Shown here in pieces: positions 48,331 through 60,200 of a stretch of DNA of 64,000 nt. Both the position numbers and the translations under genes were made by a program. The stretch covers positions 811,501-875,500 of the forward strand of contig NW_027325120.1 in assembly GCF_028372415.1 (NCBI RefSeq), written 5' to 3'. The stretch's first letter is position 1, and every line of letters starts with the position of its first letter. The stretch comes from Notamacropus eugenii. Lineage: Eukaryota; Chordata; Mammalia; Diprotodontia; Macropodidae. Under the pieces are notes generated by a model. The model had not been told where the DNA came from and made no database searches. It worked only from the letters and a program-made list of their open reading frames with translations.

Positions 48331-49960
48331 ATGATTATCTGTGACAGAAATCAGAGTGTTGCAGTCATATGCATTCTCTTGGAATTCTCTGAATACTCAT
48401 AATTTCCGACTCTTTTCTTTCAGGTTTTCTTCACCATTTATATAATCACTGTGACGGAATGATTGCAACCATCATTGTGAACCCCAAATTATAAATGCAG
48501 TGTGTCTTATTTTTTTTTTTTACTTAAAAGGCTTATCCTTTGTGGATTTCTGTCACTCAACTGGTGTTACACCAAAGTTGTTGGAAAACTTAAGTTTAGA
48601 AGATAGGACAATATCTATTCCTACATGCATCACACAATTCTTCTTTGCTGCTAACTGTGTTTTGACTGACACGTGCATGTTGGGAGTGATAGCATATGAC
48701 TACTTTGTGGCCATCTTTTAAATTCCTTTCAAATCCCCTTTTAAATATGGTTATGAAATCCCAGAAACTTTGCGTCCTGTTGATGGGGTACTTTGTTACA
48801 TGTACTTTGACCCACATTCTAAAATCAAATTTCTCTCTAAAAATAACATTTCTCCCTACCCTCAAAACATTATCTCGAGTAGTTTGTCCCCAGTCCAAGG
48901 ACACAGTCTGCCTCAGCAAAAAAAAAAAACAAAACAAAACTGTTATCTCCCTTCCTGCTACAGTAGCCAGCTACAGCTATAGAATTTAATAGCTTGAACC
49001 AGCTGTGTACTGGCTGAACTGGCTGTGTACTGGATCAAAAGAACATTTACTACTCAATGACCAATCATAGGTATCCTAGACTTAGACATACATATACTCC
49101 CTTACACTTATCATGTCTAACAAGACATTGATGAGAGCATCCTGGTATTGCTGAGTCAGCCTTGACCATTAGTTGACTTAGTGATGTTCCAGGTGTAAAA
49201 TCACACCTCCAGGTCATCGCCTCCTGCTCAAACCTGGGCTCTTTTCCCATGAACTCTGGGTAAAATATCTTTGCAGTAGATACTGAAATTGCATATTCCT
49301 TGAAAAATTAACCGCTCCTTACCCACTCCATACTCCCTGCCCTGAATCACGTACTTAACATATTTGGCACGTGTTTTACTATAGAATATTTTATATAAAC
49401 TTTATTTGTACCCACTCAAGTCACAGGTTCCCCCAGAACTCTTGCCTGCTGAAAAGCATAGTAAATCTTTTTCTTGACCTGAAAAATGCTTAAATCCAGG
49501 AATTCATTTCAGGTGACCTGCCCATGTACTCTGTCTCCCTTCTGACCCTCATCACTGTTGATGCTACAGAATATTCCTGGGTCATATTCTTCTCTTTGTT
49601 CTTCACCTACTTTCTCTTTTTATTACCTTTCTATGGGAATATCATTAATAATTTTGCCTGAGTATACTGACATACTATCTGCCTCTTGCTCTGATGAGCA
49701 CTTTAATCAGCTGATACTTTTTGTAGTCGTCAATTTAATATCTTGAGCACCATCGTGGTCAGATTAACTTCTTATGTTTTCACTTTTATAACTTTCATGA
49801 AGAAGCATTCATTTAGGGCAAGGCATAAGACTTTCTCCTATTGTACCTTTCACCTCCTGTACAGCTAGCTCCTGGTCTACCCTCAAAGTGTGTTCTTTTT
49901 TCTAAATATTCTTCATCTCCATGATGAAACACCTAAAATATCATGTGAGGAAAAATGTGT
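48331..49960 (+). pseudogene. Olfactory receptor pseudogene 2, split by an LTR
   Basis: It starts at ATG 48331 with DRNQSVAVICILLEFSEY, the OR N-terminus. A stop and frameshifts follow at about 48400-48500. A readable segment covers TM2-TM3 (GLSFVDFCHSTGVTPKLLEN, DRTISIPTCITQFFF), with AYDYFVAI in place of AYDRFVAI and then a stop at 48719-48721. A short TM4 piece (QKLCVLLMGYFV) reaches about 48800. The LTR insertion follows, and the receptor resumes near 49556 with the loop and TM5 (SASCSDEHFNQLILFVVVNL), fading out by about 49960. The C-terminal PMxNPxIYSLRN motif is lost. It is the third same-strand member of the local OR family. Confidence 0.9.
48941..49515 (+). mobile_element. Probable LTR inserted in OR pseudogene 2
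   Basis: It starts tgttatctccc after an A-rich purine-type tract (48918-48940), as an LTR follows a polypurine tract. It has direct repeats (agctgtgtactggctgaac and ggctgtgtactggatc), a TATA element (tatataaacttt) near 49393, a polyadenylation-like agtaaatcttttt near 49462, and an end near 49515. The flank 48805-48940 may be residual retroviral interior. It differs from the LTR family at 51564. Ends are approximate. Confidence 0.6.
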
Positions 49961-50041
49961 GAAGTAAACATTCAGAATATTAATAAAAAATGCTTTCTTA
50001 TTAAATTATTACTATTGAGATAGCTTTCATCATCATCATTG

Positions 50042-50089
<48 letters not shown>

Positions 50090-51563
50090 CGACCACCACC
50101 CCTTCCACTCTCACTGTCAGGAAAACCTACAACAGCAGCAACTAAGTGACAACAGCAACATCTGTTACTTAAATATTGTGCTAAAAATGATTATTCCATT
50201 CCCTTAAATGAAAAATGAAGACTTTCATAAACTGTAATACATAGTCTTCTAGCATTTAAACTTCTGTTTATGTCTTAGTTTTCACACTGTCATGAATTCA
50301 TGCATCAGTGAAACAAGAATGTTAAAGCTGAAAAAAATACAAGCCTCTATCTCCTTACTCTTACTTTATACAATGGATTGCCCTCTACCCAATCACCATA
50401 AAGTTTATCTTCCTAAATAACAGGCAAAATAAATTATTTCTATTGATTTACTATTCTTGAATATCTGGTATTTCCTGGTATACTCTCTTCAGATTTTTCT
50501 ATCCCATATCTAGTAGTTGCAGGAAGGTCTTGGGGTGGGAAGAGGTTCTGCTATAATATAAGATACTGAGAAGAGACCATTGATGATCAGGGAGGAGAAT
50601 AGTGGTCAGATATAACACGAGTCTGATGTAATTCAATGCAATATTAAACTACCCAACAGAAATATGATATTCTCTCCTAATATTGCTTGCTCCCCTCTTT
50701 TCTGAAAAGTACAACTTCCTCATCTCTTCCTCAAATTCTTCTAACTTCTATTAAAAATCTTTAGAAATGATGTAGTTTGGGGGTACTCGGTCCACAAAAA
50801 TGTCAGGGCACAGTTGCTTGGAATGAATTCACACACTTCAGTCTTCTCATATCAAGTGATAAAAAGTGTATTGTAATTCTGCAGCAAAAGCAGGCAAGGG
50901 TTTTTATGGACCCTGTGAGAGACTGAGTGTGATTCTGGGTCTTAAATGGAAAAGTGACATAGAAAAGGAAATCCACGTATTCTAGTTAGATAATTTAGGG
51001 GTCTAGATGTCTTTGGGAGCAATGCTTGGGAAAATGTAGGGAATGTAGCAGACATTGAGGGAATTGTCAGATGCCTGCACCTTGGGAATCGAGCAGGTGA
51101 CAAAAATCCTTGGACCATGCTCTCCTCTGTCTGCTCTGACAAGAGAATGTGTTCTGCAATAAAAGAAAATTTTCTCCCAGGACGTGGGCCTACTGAGAAA
51201 CTGGGAGGCTTTTAGAACCATGATTTTAAAGTTGGGGCCCAAGTACTCCATCAGAAGCAAGACCTTCTAAAAAAGAGACGTGTTCTAATCCACTTTTCCT
51301 TCAATACTGTGAATTCATAACACACAGATATTACGATGGTATTGATATGCAAGCATGTTCGCATATACATATATGCATACACACGTGCATTCATTTACAT
51401 GCATGAATATACAGATATGTTCACAATATGTTCAGAACAGATATGTTCAGAAATATTATTTTCTTGAGGTCATTAATATTGTATAGGAATTAATGGATGT
51501 TTTGAATGATTCCAATCATTTTTTTTCTGAACTCAAGCGTATCTCCCTGTTATATTAGGATTG
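49961..51563. other. Intergenic sequence with (CAT)n tract
   Basis: A (CAT)n/(TCA)n microsatellite covers 50028-50090. The rest holds no gene I can support; minus-strand frames at 50942-51260 overlap in two registers and have no recognisable motif. Confidence 0.5.
50028..50090. repeat. (CAT)n trinucleotide microsatellite
   Basis: About 19 cat units with one gtc interruption. Confidence 0.97.
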
Positions 51564-54173
51564 TGTAATGATAATTTAAATGGGGACATCTTTCTCATTC
51601 ATTAGCAGGTCCATATGACCTGAATGGGTTACAAGGAAGCCTGAATTACAGGAAGCCTGTTATGGGAGGAAGTTGCTGAATGGGTGGAACAGGAAGAGTG
51701 GAACAGGAAGAGGTAGACCTAGAGCAGAGCGAAGGGGAAATTAGTGAGAGAGAAGTAAGAACTAAAGAATACAGGTGAGTCCACAGCTGGCTGTGAGTGT
51801 GAGAAGGGCATTTTGTGTAAGGGCAGTCTGTTTGTGATTAGTTTTAAGGAGACCTGCTTGAGATTTGTTTAAGGGACCTTGTTTGTGTGAAGCTTAGCAG
51901 GCAGAAGTCTTGGCGATGGGGTTGTTCTCTGCATTGTTATTGGACATAGATTTTTGTTACTATGATGGATTTGGATTACTGGTGTCTGAATAAATATTTT
52001 AGTTTTGTCTTCCATGTGAAGAGTCTGTGGTATTTCGCATTTCAGAATTGCACTGGGATATTCATGGTCACCTTACGTGCTATGAATATTGCATTGGCCT
52101 TATAAATGGTGAAGAGGACGGGATCGTGAAATAGAAGACATCAATTTGGAGGTAGAAAGGCAGAGGAGACAAAGGAAGAAACGGATACTCGGGGGCGGAA
52201 GGATTTACTTTAATCCTCCCTAGCTAGAGAATGAACTAAAGACACATGGCTTTGTGAAAACTGGGAACCAAGGCTATAGAAGGGAGAACCCAGAGAATGA
52301 GAAAGATGTTTGCAGGGAATACCAACAGAACCAGGGAAAAAATTGCAGGAGTGTATAGCAGAAGCTGGGTCTTGTTTACAATATATCGAACTATATGTAG
52401 AAGCAGAGACAAGCTGCTGGAGGAGAAGGCTCAAGGATGAAAAGGGAATTGGCTAGTTTGCATAAGAGTCACTTTATGCTGTAGCATTCAAGATCTCTTT
52501 CAGAAGAGCAAGTTGGAGTTCTCAGGTGGTAGGAAAAGCCGTTGGTAGTTTAGCTCATAAAAAGCAGCAAAAAGGTTGCAAAAGAGGGTATGTGTGGGTG
52601 ACTTCTCAGAGAGACACAAAACAGGAGAATCAGGGTGCCACACAGGGGTTAGGGAGGTATTTGAAGATTACTCAGTAGGAACTCACAAATATTTAGAGTT
52701 AGTTTACTAAAAGGATGGGAGAATCATTGCTCTCTTGAATGGTGAGAATCAGTGAAAAAGATAAATTTCCTCGAGGAAGAAGGGAAAATAGCCAGGGGAT
52801 TCAAAGTCAGAATAGATCGACAAGAAAAGAATTGTTTTTTTCTCTATTAAGAGTGGGAGTAGATTTTAGAAGAATAGAAGGAATTCCAAGTAATGAACTA
52901 TATTAGATTTATCAAAGAGAGACGGTTGATTTTAGACTGAGCAGGGAGATGAGAACTGCCTATGCAGAACCTCCTGAAATATTGTATCCTAGTTTATCAC
53001 ACCTGCAGGGAGAATAGGAGATTTCCAGGCCCCAGTTCAGACTAAGGAAAGTACATCTCTAGCCAGAATGATGACGCCAAAACTGCAAATTAGAAAACGG
53101 TAAACAACAGTGTTTGAGGCTATGATAGTGAGTTCATGAACTCCAGAGGAATTGCTGACCTTTTATCTACCAAGATTCTGGTTATTGTCTCCTTGTTTCT
53201 TTGTGGATTTTGTCTGTTCACCTTGCTAATCAGATTTGTTTTCTGTAGGATTAGTACCCTCCACCTGCAGATGCCTGATAACTTAAGCCAGATGTCACAC
53301 CCTGTCTACGACTGTGATGTGTTATCCCTGGACTTGGTGTTGATCAAGTTCTGGATGCCAGCTAAAGAACTGACTCCTCAAATGGAATCTCTTTGTAAGT
53401 CCAATCTCACAGGAAATAGCTATGGAAAAATAGTCCTTCTCTCCTTACCCCAAGATTTTGGGCCCCATATTCAAGGAGGGAATTGTGGGCCCTTGTGCTC
53501 AAGTTCCACCCTAAGATATTGCTTTATGTCCTCCTTTTGTGTGATTCCTGTCATAAGGTAAAATTCTCTTGACCCTAATTGCCTAAGATATGATTTTCCT
53601 TCTTAAAGTTCTGTTCACGCTAGTTGCCCCACTGACCTATGTAATGAATACAAATGATCTTGGGGACCCATGAAATGGTAATTTAAAAGAGGAGATCTTT
53701 ATCATTCATTAAAAGGTCCATGTGACCTACCTGGATCACATGGAAGTCTGAGTCATATGGAGCCTATAGTGAAAGGGAGTTTGCTAAATGGGTAGAACAG
53801 GAAGGGTGGAACAGGAAGAGGCTGAGCTAGAGCAGAGCTGAGAGGAAATTAGTGAGAAAGTAGTCAGAACTGAATGATGCAGGCTCTGAGTGTGAAAATG
53901 ACATTTTTTAAGGGAATCTTGTTTGTGCTTTGTTTAAGGGAAACCTGCTGGTGATTTGCTTAAGGGACCTTGTTTGTGGGAAGCTTAGCAGGGAGAAGGC
54001 TTGGGGAAGATGTTATTTGCATTGCTGTCATGTATAGATTTTTGTTACTATGATGGATTTGGTTTACAGGTGTCTGTTTTGGTTCTGTTTTTCATGTGGA
54101 GAGTATTTTGCATTTCTCAATTCAAAATTGTACCCAGATATTCATGGTTCCAGTAAGTTCTGTGGGTTCCACA
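51564..54173 (+). mobile_element. ERV with two LTRs and a short interior
   Basis: Two direct copies of one LTR flank 1.58 kb. LTR1 is about 51564-52093 and LTR2 about 53671-54173. They share the start (tgtaatgataattt / tgaaatggtaattt), gtagaacaggaa-type repeats, gcttaagggaccttgtttgt-type blocks, ttttgttactatgatggatt, and the 3' segment with gatattcatggt. LTR1 carries AATAAA near 51991. They differ clearly, so the insertion is old. Just after LTR1, aatggtgaagaggacggg may be the primer-binding area. No gag or pol sequence was recognised, so the provirus is internally deleted or was a non-autonomous form. Confidence 0.82.
53136..53561 (+). pseudogene. Uncharacterised frame in ERV interior with hydrophobic segment
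   Basis: A 141-codon open frame just 5' of LTR2. Residues about 13-35 are strongly hydrophobic and followed by arginines, like a membrane anchor. Its position is where the end of env would lie. No disulphide or fusion motif typical of an envelope transmembrane subunit is seen, and the rest is not recognisable. It could equally be a chance frame. Confidence 0.25.
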
Positions 54174-54339
54174 TTGACTGTACAGATTATCTGCATTTTT
54201 AGAGTGTTTCAGATCTTGAAGGAGAGGCTAATACTTCATGTCTGAAAAAGGAACTTGGTGCAATTTGTAATCTGTCCTTCAAGATTAAACAACTTTTAGT
54301 GTTTTCAATTGTATTTCCTTTTTTTGTGGCCCCATTTGA
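54174..54339. other. Short spacer after the ERV
   Basis: Nothing recognised. Confidence 0.4.
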
Positions 54340-54515
54340 AGTTTTCTTAGAAGATCCTGGAGTGATTTTCCATTTCCTTCCTCATTTTATGGTTTAGGGA
54401 AACTGAGTAAAATGACTTATCCAGGTCGTAGAGTTAGGGAGTATCTGGGGCCAGATTTGAACTCAAGCCTTCCTGACTCCACATCTCACCTATATCCACT
54501 GAGATACCTGAGTAA
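54340..54515 (-). mobile_element. tRNA/MIR-type SINE, minus strand
   Basis: The plus strand reads gagtgattttccatttcctt, aaactgagtaaaatgac, gggccagatttgaactcaag, ccttcctgactcca and atccactgagatacctgag, the reversed order of the SINE at 47426-47678. Confidence 0.82.
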
Positions 54516-55015
54516 TAATTCTGGTCATACATTTTTTCTCCAGACAATGAGAGAATAGGGAAGAAGGATAAAAGAGGGCGACGCAGTTTAATTAAGAAAG
54601 TGCATATTAACTATCGCAAGGAAGATCAAGGTTTTTTCTTAGGCAATCAATGATGTAAAAGGAAAATAATAATAATGAGATTAGAAGAAAATTATGGAAA
54701 CACACACACATACAATTGAATAAATTAAGGTGATCTTTACTTTTCATTCCCTTTCAGAGTCAAAAGTATATGGATTTTTAGTCATTTTTGTAAGATTTGT
54801 AGAGTTTGCTCTTGTTTTCACATTGCGACTTCAATTTAGTTCTTTTGGTATTTGACGTATGACATATATATGAATGGAATGATCACACAGACTCTTCGAA
54901 GTGAACAGATCTGTTTAGACAGGACTTTGAAAAGACATTTGCCAGGGTGTCATCTGCTAACTTCAACTTGAAGAGTGGCTAGGTTGATCACTGGGCAAAG
55001 AAAAACACCATGTTT
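54516..55015. other. Unassigned sequence
   Basis: No gene; a short (CA) patch near 54700. Confidence 0.4.
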
Positions 55016-55110
55016 TTCAGTCTGGTACAGTGGAAAGATCACAAACTGGAGGTGGTGGATGTTGGGTTCAAAACCCACATCTTAAACTTACTGCCTGGGT
55101 GACTGGATTA
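55016..55110 (+). mobile_element. MIR-like SINE fragment
   Basis: The blocks tctggtacagtggaaagatc, ggttcaaaacccacatctta, aacttactgcctgggtgact follow MIR 5' order. Confidence 0.65.
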
Positions 55111-56215
55111 CGTTATCGAAATAAATTAACACTAAACTTCTAATACAAATGGTATTTATTTGAATATTTGTAGAAAAAAATGAAGTGTACCGTGGTATTG
55201 CTTCCTCATCATGAAGACAGAGTAAGCCTGATTTGACTCTAATCTACAAAGACAAAGTCTCCTGGCAATTTGTCTATTTTTGATTGCGGAGGCAGTGTAG
55301 TTCATCAACGATTAGCAACAAAGGCACTCTTCCCCCAGGATAATTCGAGCTGAGTGGTTACCTTCCTCAGGTGAAAGTGCAACAACCTTCCCACAGCTAA
55401 GGAGTAGACTGAGACTGGAAACAGCATATTAGAAAAGGAATCGTCTCCATTCCTTCTTCTCAAAGAAAAAGAAAATGTTGTTTGTGGTCCTCCTCATCAA
55501 CTGCTCCTGTTTCTTCTTGCCCTCCATCTCCAACCCAAGTCCAAATTAGAACCTGGAATGTTAAGGAATGGAGCCGAGGTGGAAGAATTGGCCTGGCCTG
55601 GAGGGAGAGGATTAGGTTTGAGGGCTGTTCTGATTGGGCTTGTTCAACTGGGCAAAGGACTTAACTTTCCAGGACCTCAGCTGCTCATTTGAAAAATCGA
55701 TTGTAGGAGAGGAAGAGGTAAACTACATGTACTCAGAGTTCCCCTACAGTTCTTAATCTATAGTCCAGTGGGAGTGTCTGCTAGGTCTTCCTTATGTCAG
55801 GTCCAGTGCCACATACATCCTCTTCAGACACGTAAAGGGCTGCAAAAAATCCAAGATCACATTTACCTAAGGTCGGGAGGGTGAGCGTCTCAGAAACTTG
55901 GAGTTTTGTCTTTGGCCACTCATCCCAGTCACCTTTTTAGTTCCTGTTGACCAGATGCAAGTCGAATCCCTAACTAGAGGAACCTAGAAAATGGGGCTAG
56001 AGAACATCATAAAGCCTTCATCTCCTTAGGAGGTGAGCACCTGAGAAATATAAAATCAGCTTCACAAAAATAGCCCTCAGGAGGATGTCACAAAGATCCT
56101 GATTACTTTCCTATCTCCAACTTCATCACCAGGTAGCTATTCCCAGATAGGTAAAAGTTTCATATTGCCTGGAAGCTTGAAGAAGTTCAGAATTCCCGGA
56201 GGCAGGGGAATGGAT
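55111..56215. other. Unassigned sequence before the right arm
   Basis: A MIR 3'-like piece lies near 55640-55740 (tgggcaaaggacttaacttt, ctcagctgctcatttg). A 60-codon frame at 55482-55664 has no support. Nothing else is recognised. Confidence 0.4.
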
Positions 56216-56281
56216 AGAGAAGAGGAAAGAGGAGAGGGAAAGAAGAGAGGGAAAGAAGAGAAAGAAGGGAAAAAAAGGAGA
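56216..56281 (+). repeat. 66-bp uninterrupted purine (GA) tract at duplication edge
   Basis: Every base from 56216 to 56281 is A or G, with gaaagaaga- and gggaaagaaga-type repeats. It ends three bases before the inner edge of the right arm. Such tracts can form triplex structures; relevance to the breakpoint is inference. Confidence 0.9.
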
Positions 56282-56284
56282 CAC

Positions 56285-57228
56285 ATTCTTTCAATTTCTT
56301 TATCTTGTCTAATTGCTACAGTTCACATTTCTAGTACCATATGGAATAATAGTGGTGATAATGGACATCCTTGTTTCAACCCTGGTCTCATTGGAAATGC
56401 ATCTAGCTTATCCCCATTGCATATAATGTTTGCTGAAGGTTTAGGTAGATACTGCTTATTATTTTGTAGACTACCTTACAACTTTTGATTAGATTTATTT
56501 CTGCTTTAGCTTTGTCTGATATTAGGATTGCTACCCCTGCTTTCTTCTTACATCAGCTGAAGCAAAATAAATTCTGCTCCAAGTTTTTACCTTTCCCCTA
56601 AGTGTATCTCCCATTTTCAAATATATTTCCTGTAAATAGCATATTGTTGGATTATGGTTTTTAAACCATTCTGCTATAAGTCTCCGTCTTATGGGAGAGT
56701 TCATCCCATTCATATTCACAGTTATGATTACTATTTGTGTCTTTCCCTTCATCCCTTTTCCTGTTGTTCCTGCTTTGAGTTCTCCCTTCTTCCTTCCCTT
56801 CCCCAAATTAGTTTAATTTTTCATCACCGACTCCCTCAGGGTCCCCTTTCTTCTCTCAGCCCCTGCCCTTTTAATCCCCCTTTCCCTTACTACTTCTGCC
56901 CTCCCAATTGGCCTCCTCTCCCTTTCTTTCCTCACTTCCACTCCTATTACCTATAAGGCTAGTTGTATTTCTGTCCTTAATTAATGTTGCTGTACCCTTC
57001 TTGAATCGAATCAGATGAGAGTACCTCTCAAAGAATATTCATCTCCCTCCCCTGTTTCGTACCAATGCAATATGTTTTTGTGCCTCTCATTGTGACAGAA
57101 TTTATTAATTTTTCTGCTTCCTCCTTTTCACATCTCCCAGTACGATCCCTTCCCACCCTTAAATCACATTTGTTATCATCACAGCATTTAATTTATACAT
57201 ACTCCCTTTATCTTTTTTGGAAATTAGA
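56285..57228 (-). mobile_element. L1 fragment within right arm
   Basis: Minus-strand copy of the L1 part 22099-23042: intergenic region, ORF2 ATG (mirror of 22575, near 56752), endonuclease start, the internal deletion, and the first part of RT including the QGxPLSPLLF block. It stops before the catalytic FSDDM motif, which is kept only on the left. The internal deletion is shared with the left copy, so it predates the duplication. Confidence 0.9.
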
Positions 57229-60200
57229 ACTAGAATTTGGAAGAGGAATTTACAACTGGAATTTGAATTTGGACCTAGAATTTGGAATTGTAATTTAGAA
57301 CTGAAATTTTGAATTAGAATTTTAGTATGAGATTAGAATGTAAAATTTCGAATGGAAATTTGGAACTAGAATTTGGAGGAGGAAGTCAGAATTGGAATAT
57401 GGAATACGAATTTGGAACTGGAAATAGGGAATGGAATTTAGAATTGGAATTTGGAACTGGAATTTGGAATTGGAATTAAGAAATGGAATTTTGAATTAGA
57501 CTATGGAAGATGAATTTGGAAGTGGAATTTCAGTTTTAATTTGGTATTGAAATTTGAGTATGGAATTGGAATTTGTAACATGAGTTTCTATCATGAGACT
57601 AGGAAGTTGAAATTAGAATTTAGGATAACGTTTTGGGACCAAAATTTGGAATTAAAATTTTAGTATATAATTTTATTGTGAAATTTTGAAAAGAACCTAG
57701 ATTTTGGAATTACACTTTGAAATAGGAGTTTGAAATTGGAATTTGGAATTAGAGTATGGAAAAGAAATTTGGAAGAAGAATTTCAGTTTTCATTTGGTAT
57801 TGAGATTTGAATACAGAATTAAATTTGAAACTTGAATTTATAATCAGAATTTGAAAGTAGAATTCAAATTAATAAGATGTAATTGGAATGTCGAATTGGA
57901 ATTTTACTATGGAATTAAAATGTGAAATTTGGAATGTTAATTTGGAATTATAATTTGGAATAATAAACCAAAATTGGAATTTGGAACTAGAATATGGAAG
58001 GGGAATTTAGAATTGGAACGTGGAATTGAAATTTGAAACTGGAATTTGGAAGTGGAATTTAGAATTGGAACTTGAAACTGAAATTTGGTAGTGAAATTAA
58101 AAATTGGACCTTTGAATTGGACTATGGAAGAAGAATTTATAATTGGAATTTCAATTTTATTTTGGTATTGAAATTTGAGCATGGAACCGGAATTTGCAAC
58201 GTGAATTTAGACTAAATACCTGAAATTAGAATTTCGGATAAAGTATTAGGACTAAAATTTGGAATTAGAATTTTAGCATGTAAATTGAATGTGAAATTTT
58301 GAATAGGAATCTAGATTTTGGAATTGCCATTTGAAATAGGAGTTTGAAGTTAGAATTTGGGATTAGAGAATGGAAAAGAAATTTGGAAGTGGAATTTCAG
58401 TGTTAATTTGGTCTTGAAATTTGATTGTAGAATTGCAACATGAAGCAAGAATTTACAATTGAAAGTAAAAAGTAGAATTTGGATTAATAACTTAAAATTT
58501 GAATTTGGAATTACAATTTCAGTATGGATTGGGAATTTGGAAGTTTAACTTATATTTGGAATTTGAGGGTATAATTTGCAATAATAAGTTAAAATTCGAA
58601 TTTAGAATTGAAATTTGAGTATGTAATTGGAACTTGCAACATCAACTTTGACTAGGAATTTTCCATAAGAATTTCGGAGATTTCAGATTTAAAATGTGGA
58701 ATTAGAAAACTAATATTTAATTGGAATGTGAAATTAGTAATAAGAACATGGATTTTAGACTTAGAGTTTGAAATAAGACTTTGGAATTGGAATTTGGAAT
58801 TAGACTATGGAAGAGGAATTTGGAAGTGGAATTTGAGTTTTAATTTGTTATTGAAATTTGAGAACAGAATTTTAATTTCAAACATGAATTTACCATTGGA
58901 ATTTCAAAGTGGAATTTGGATGAATAAGACATAATTGGAAATTGGAATCAGAATTTAAGTACGGAATTGAAATGTGAAATGTGGAAGAGGAATTTAGAAT
59001 TAGAATTTCGAAGAAGTAAACAAGTGGAATTTGGAAGAGGAATTTAGAATTGGAATGAAGAATTAAAATTTGGAAGTGGAATTTGGAATTGGAATTAAGA
59101 ATTGGAATTTCGAATTAGACTATGGAAGAAAAATTTAGAATTGGAATTTCATTTTTAATTTGGTATTGAAATTTGAGTATAGTACTGGAATATGAAACAT
59201 GAATTTACAATTGGAATTTGAAAGTAGAATTAAGATTAATAAGATATTATGGAATTTGAAATCGGAATTTTAGGATAGAATTTAAATGTGAAATGTGGCA
59301 TAGGAATTTGGAATTAGCATTTGAAATAAGAATTCAGAATTAGAATTTGCAACTGGAATTTAGAACTGGAATTCAGAATTGGAATGTGGAATTGGAATTT
59401 GGGACTCGAATTGGGAAATGGAATATACAATTGGGATTTAGAATTGGAATTCGGTACTGGAATTTGGAACTGGAATTAAGAATTGGAATTTTGAATTAGA
59501 GTATGGAAGAGGAATATGCAATATGAATTTAGATTAGGAATTTCAAATTAGAGTTTGGGATAAAGTTTTAGGAATAAAATTTGAAATTAGAATATTAGTA
59601 TTCAATTTTAATGTAAAATTTGGGATAGCATCCTAGATTTGAAATTATAGTTTAAAGTAGGAGTTTGAAATTGGCATTTGGAAGTGGAATTTAGAATTGG
59701 GATATGGAACTGGAATTTGAAATTTGAATTAAGAATGGGAATTTGGAAATGGAATTTGGAACTGGAATTAAGATGGAATGGGAATATGAAACTGGATTTT
59801 GGAATTGGAATGTGCAAGTGGAATTTAGAATTGGAATTTGGAATTGAAATTTGGAACTCGAATTTGGAATTGGAACTAACAATTGGAATTTTGAATTAGG
59901 CTATGAAAGAGGAATTCAGAAGTGTAATGTGAAATTTAGTCTGGTCTTTAAATTTGAGCGTTGAATTGGAATTTGCACCAGGATTTTAGACTAGGAATCC
60001 GAAGTTTGAATTTGGGATAAAGTTTTAGGATTAAAATTTGTAAGAAGAATTTGAGTATATAATTTCAATGTGAAATTTGAATTTGCAAACTAGATTTTGG
60101 AATAACAGTTTGAAAGAGGAGTTTGAAGTTGGAATTTGGAAGGAGATTAGTGGAAAGGAATTTGGAAGTGCAATTTTAGTTTTCATTTGGTAATGAAATG

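Noticed and set aside
52210..52434. 74-codon minus-strand frame in the ERV interior
   Set aside because: Wrong orientation for the provirus and no recognisable motif.
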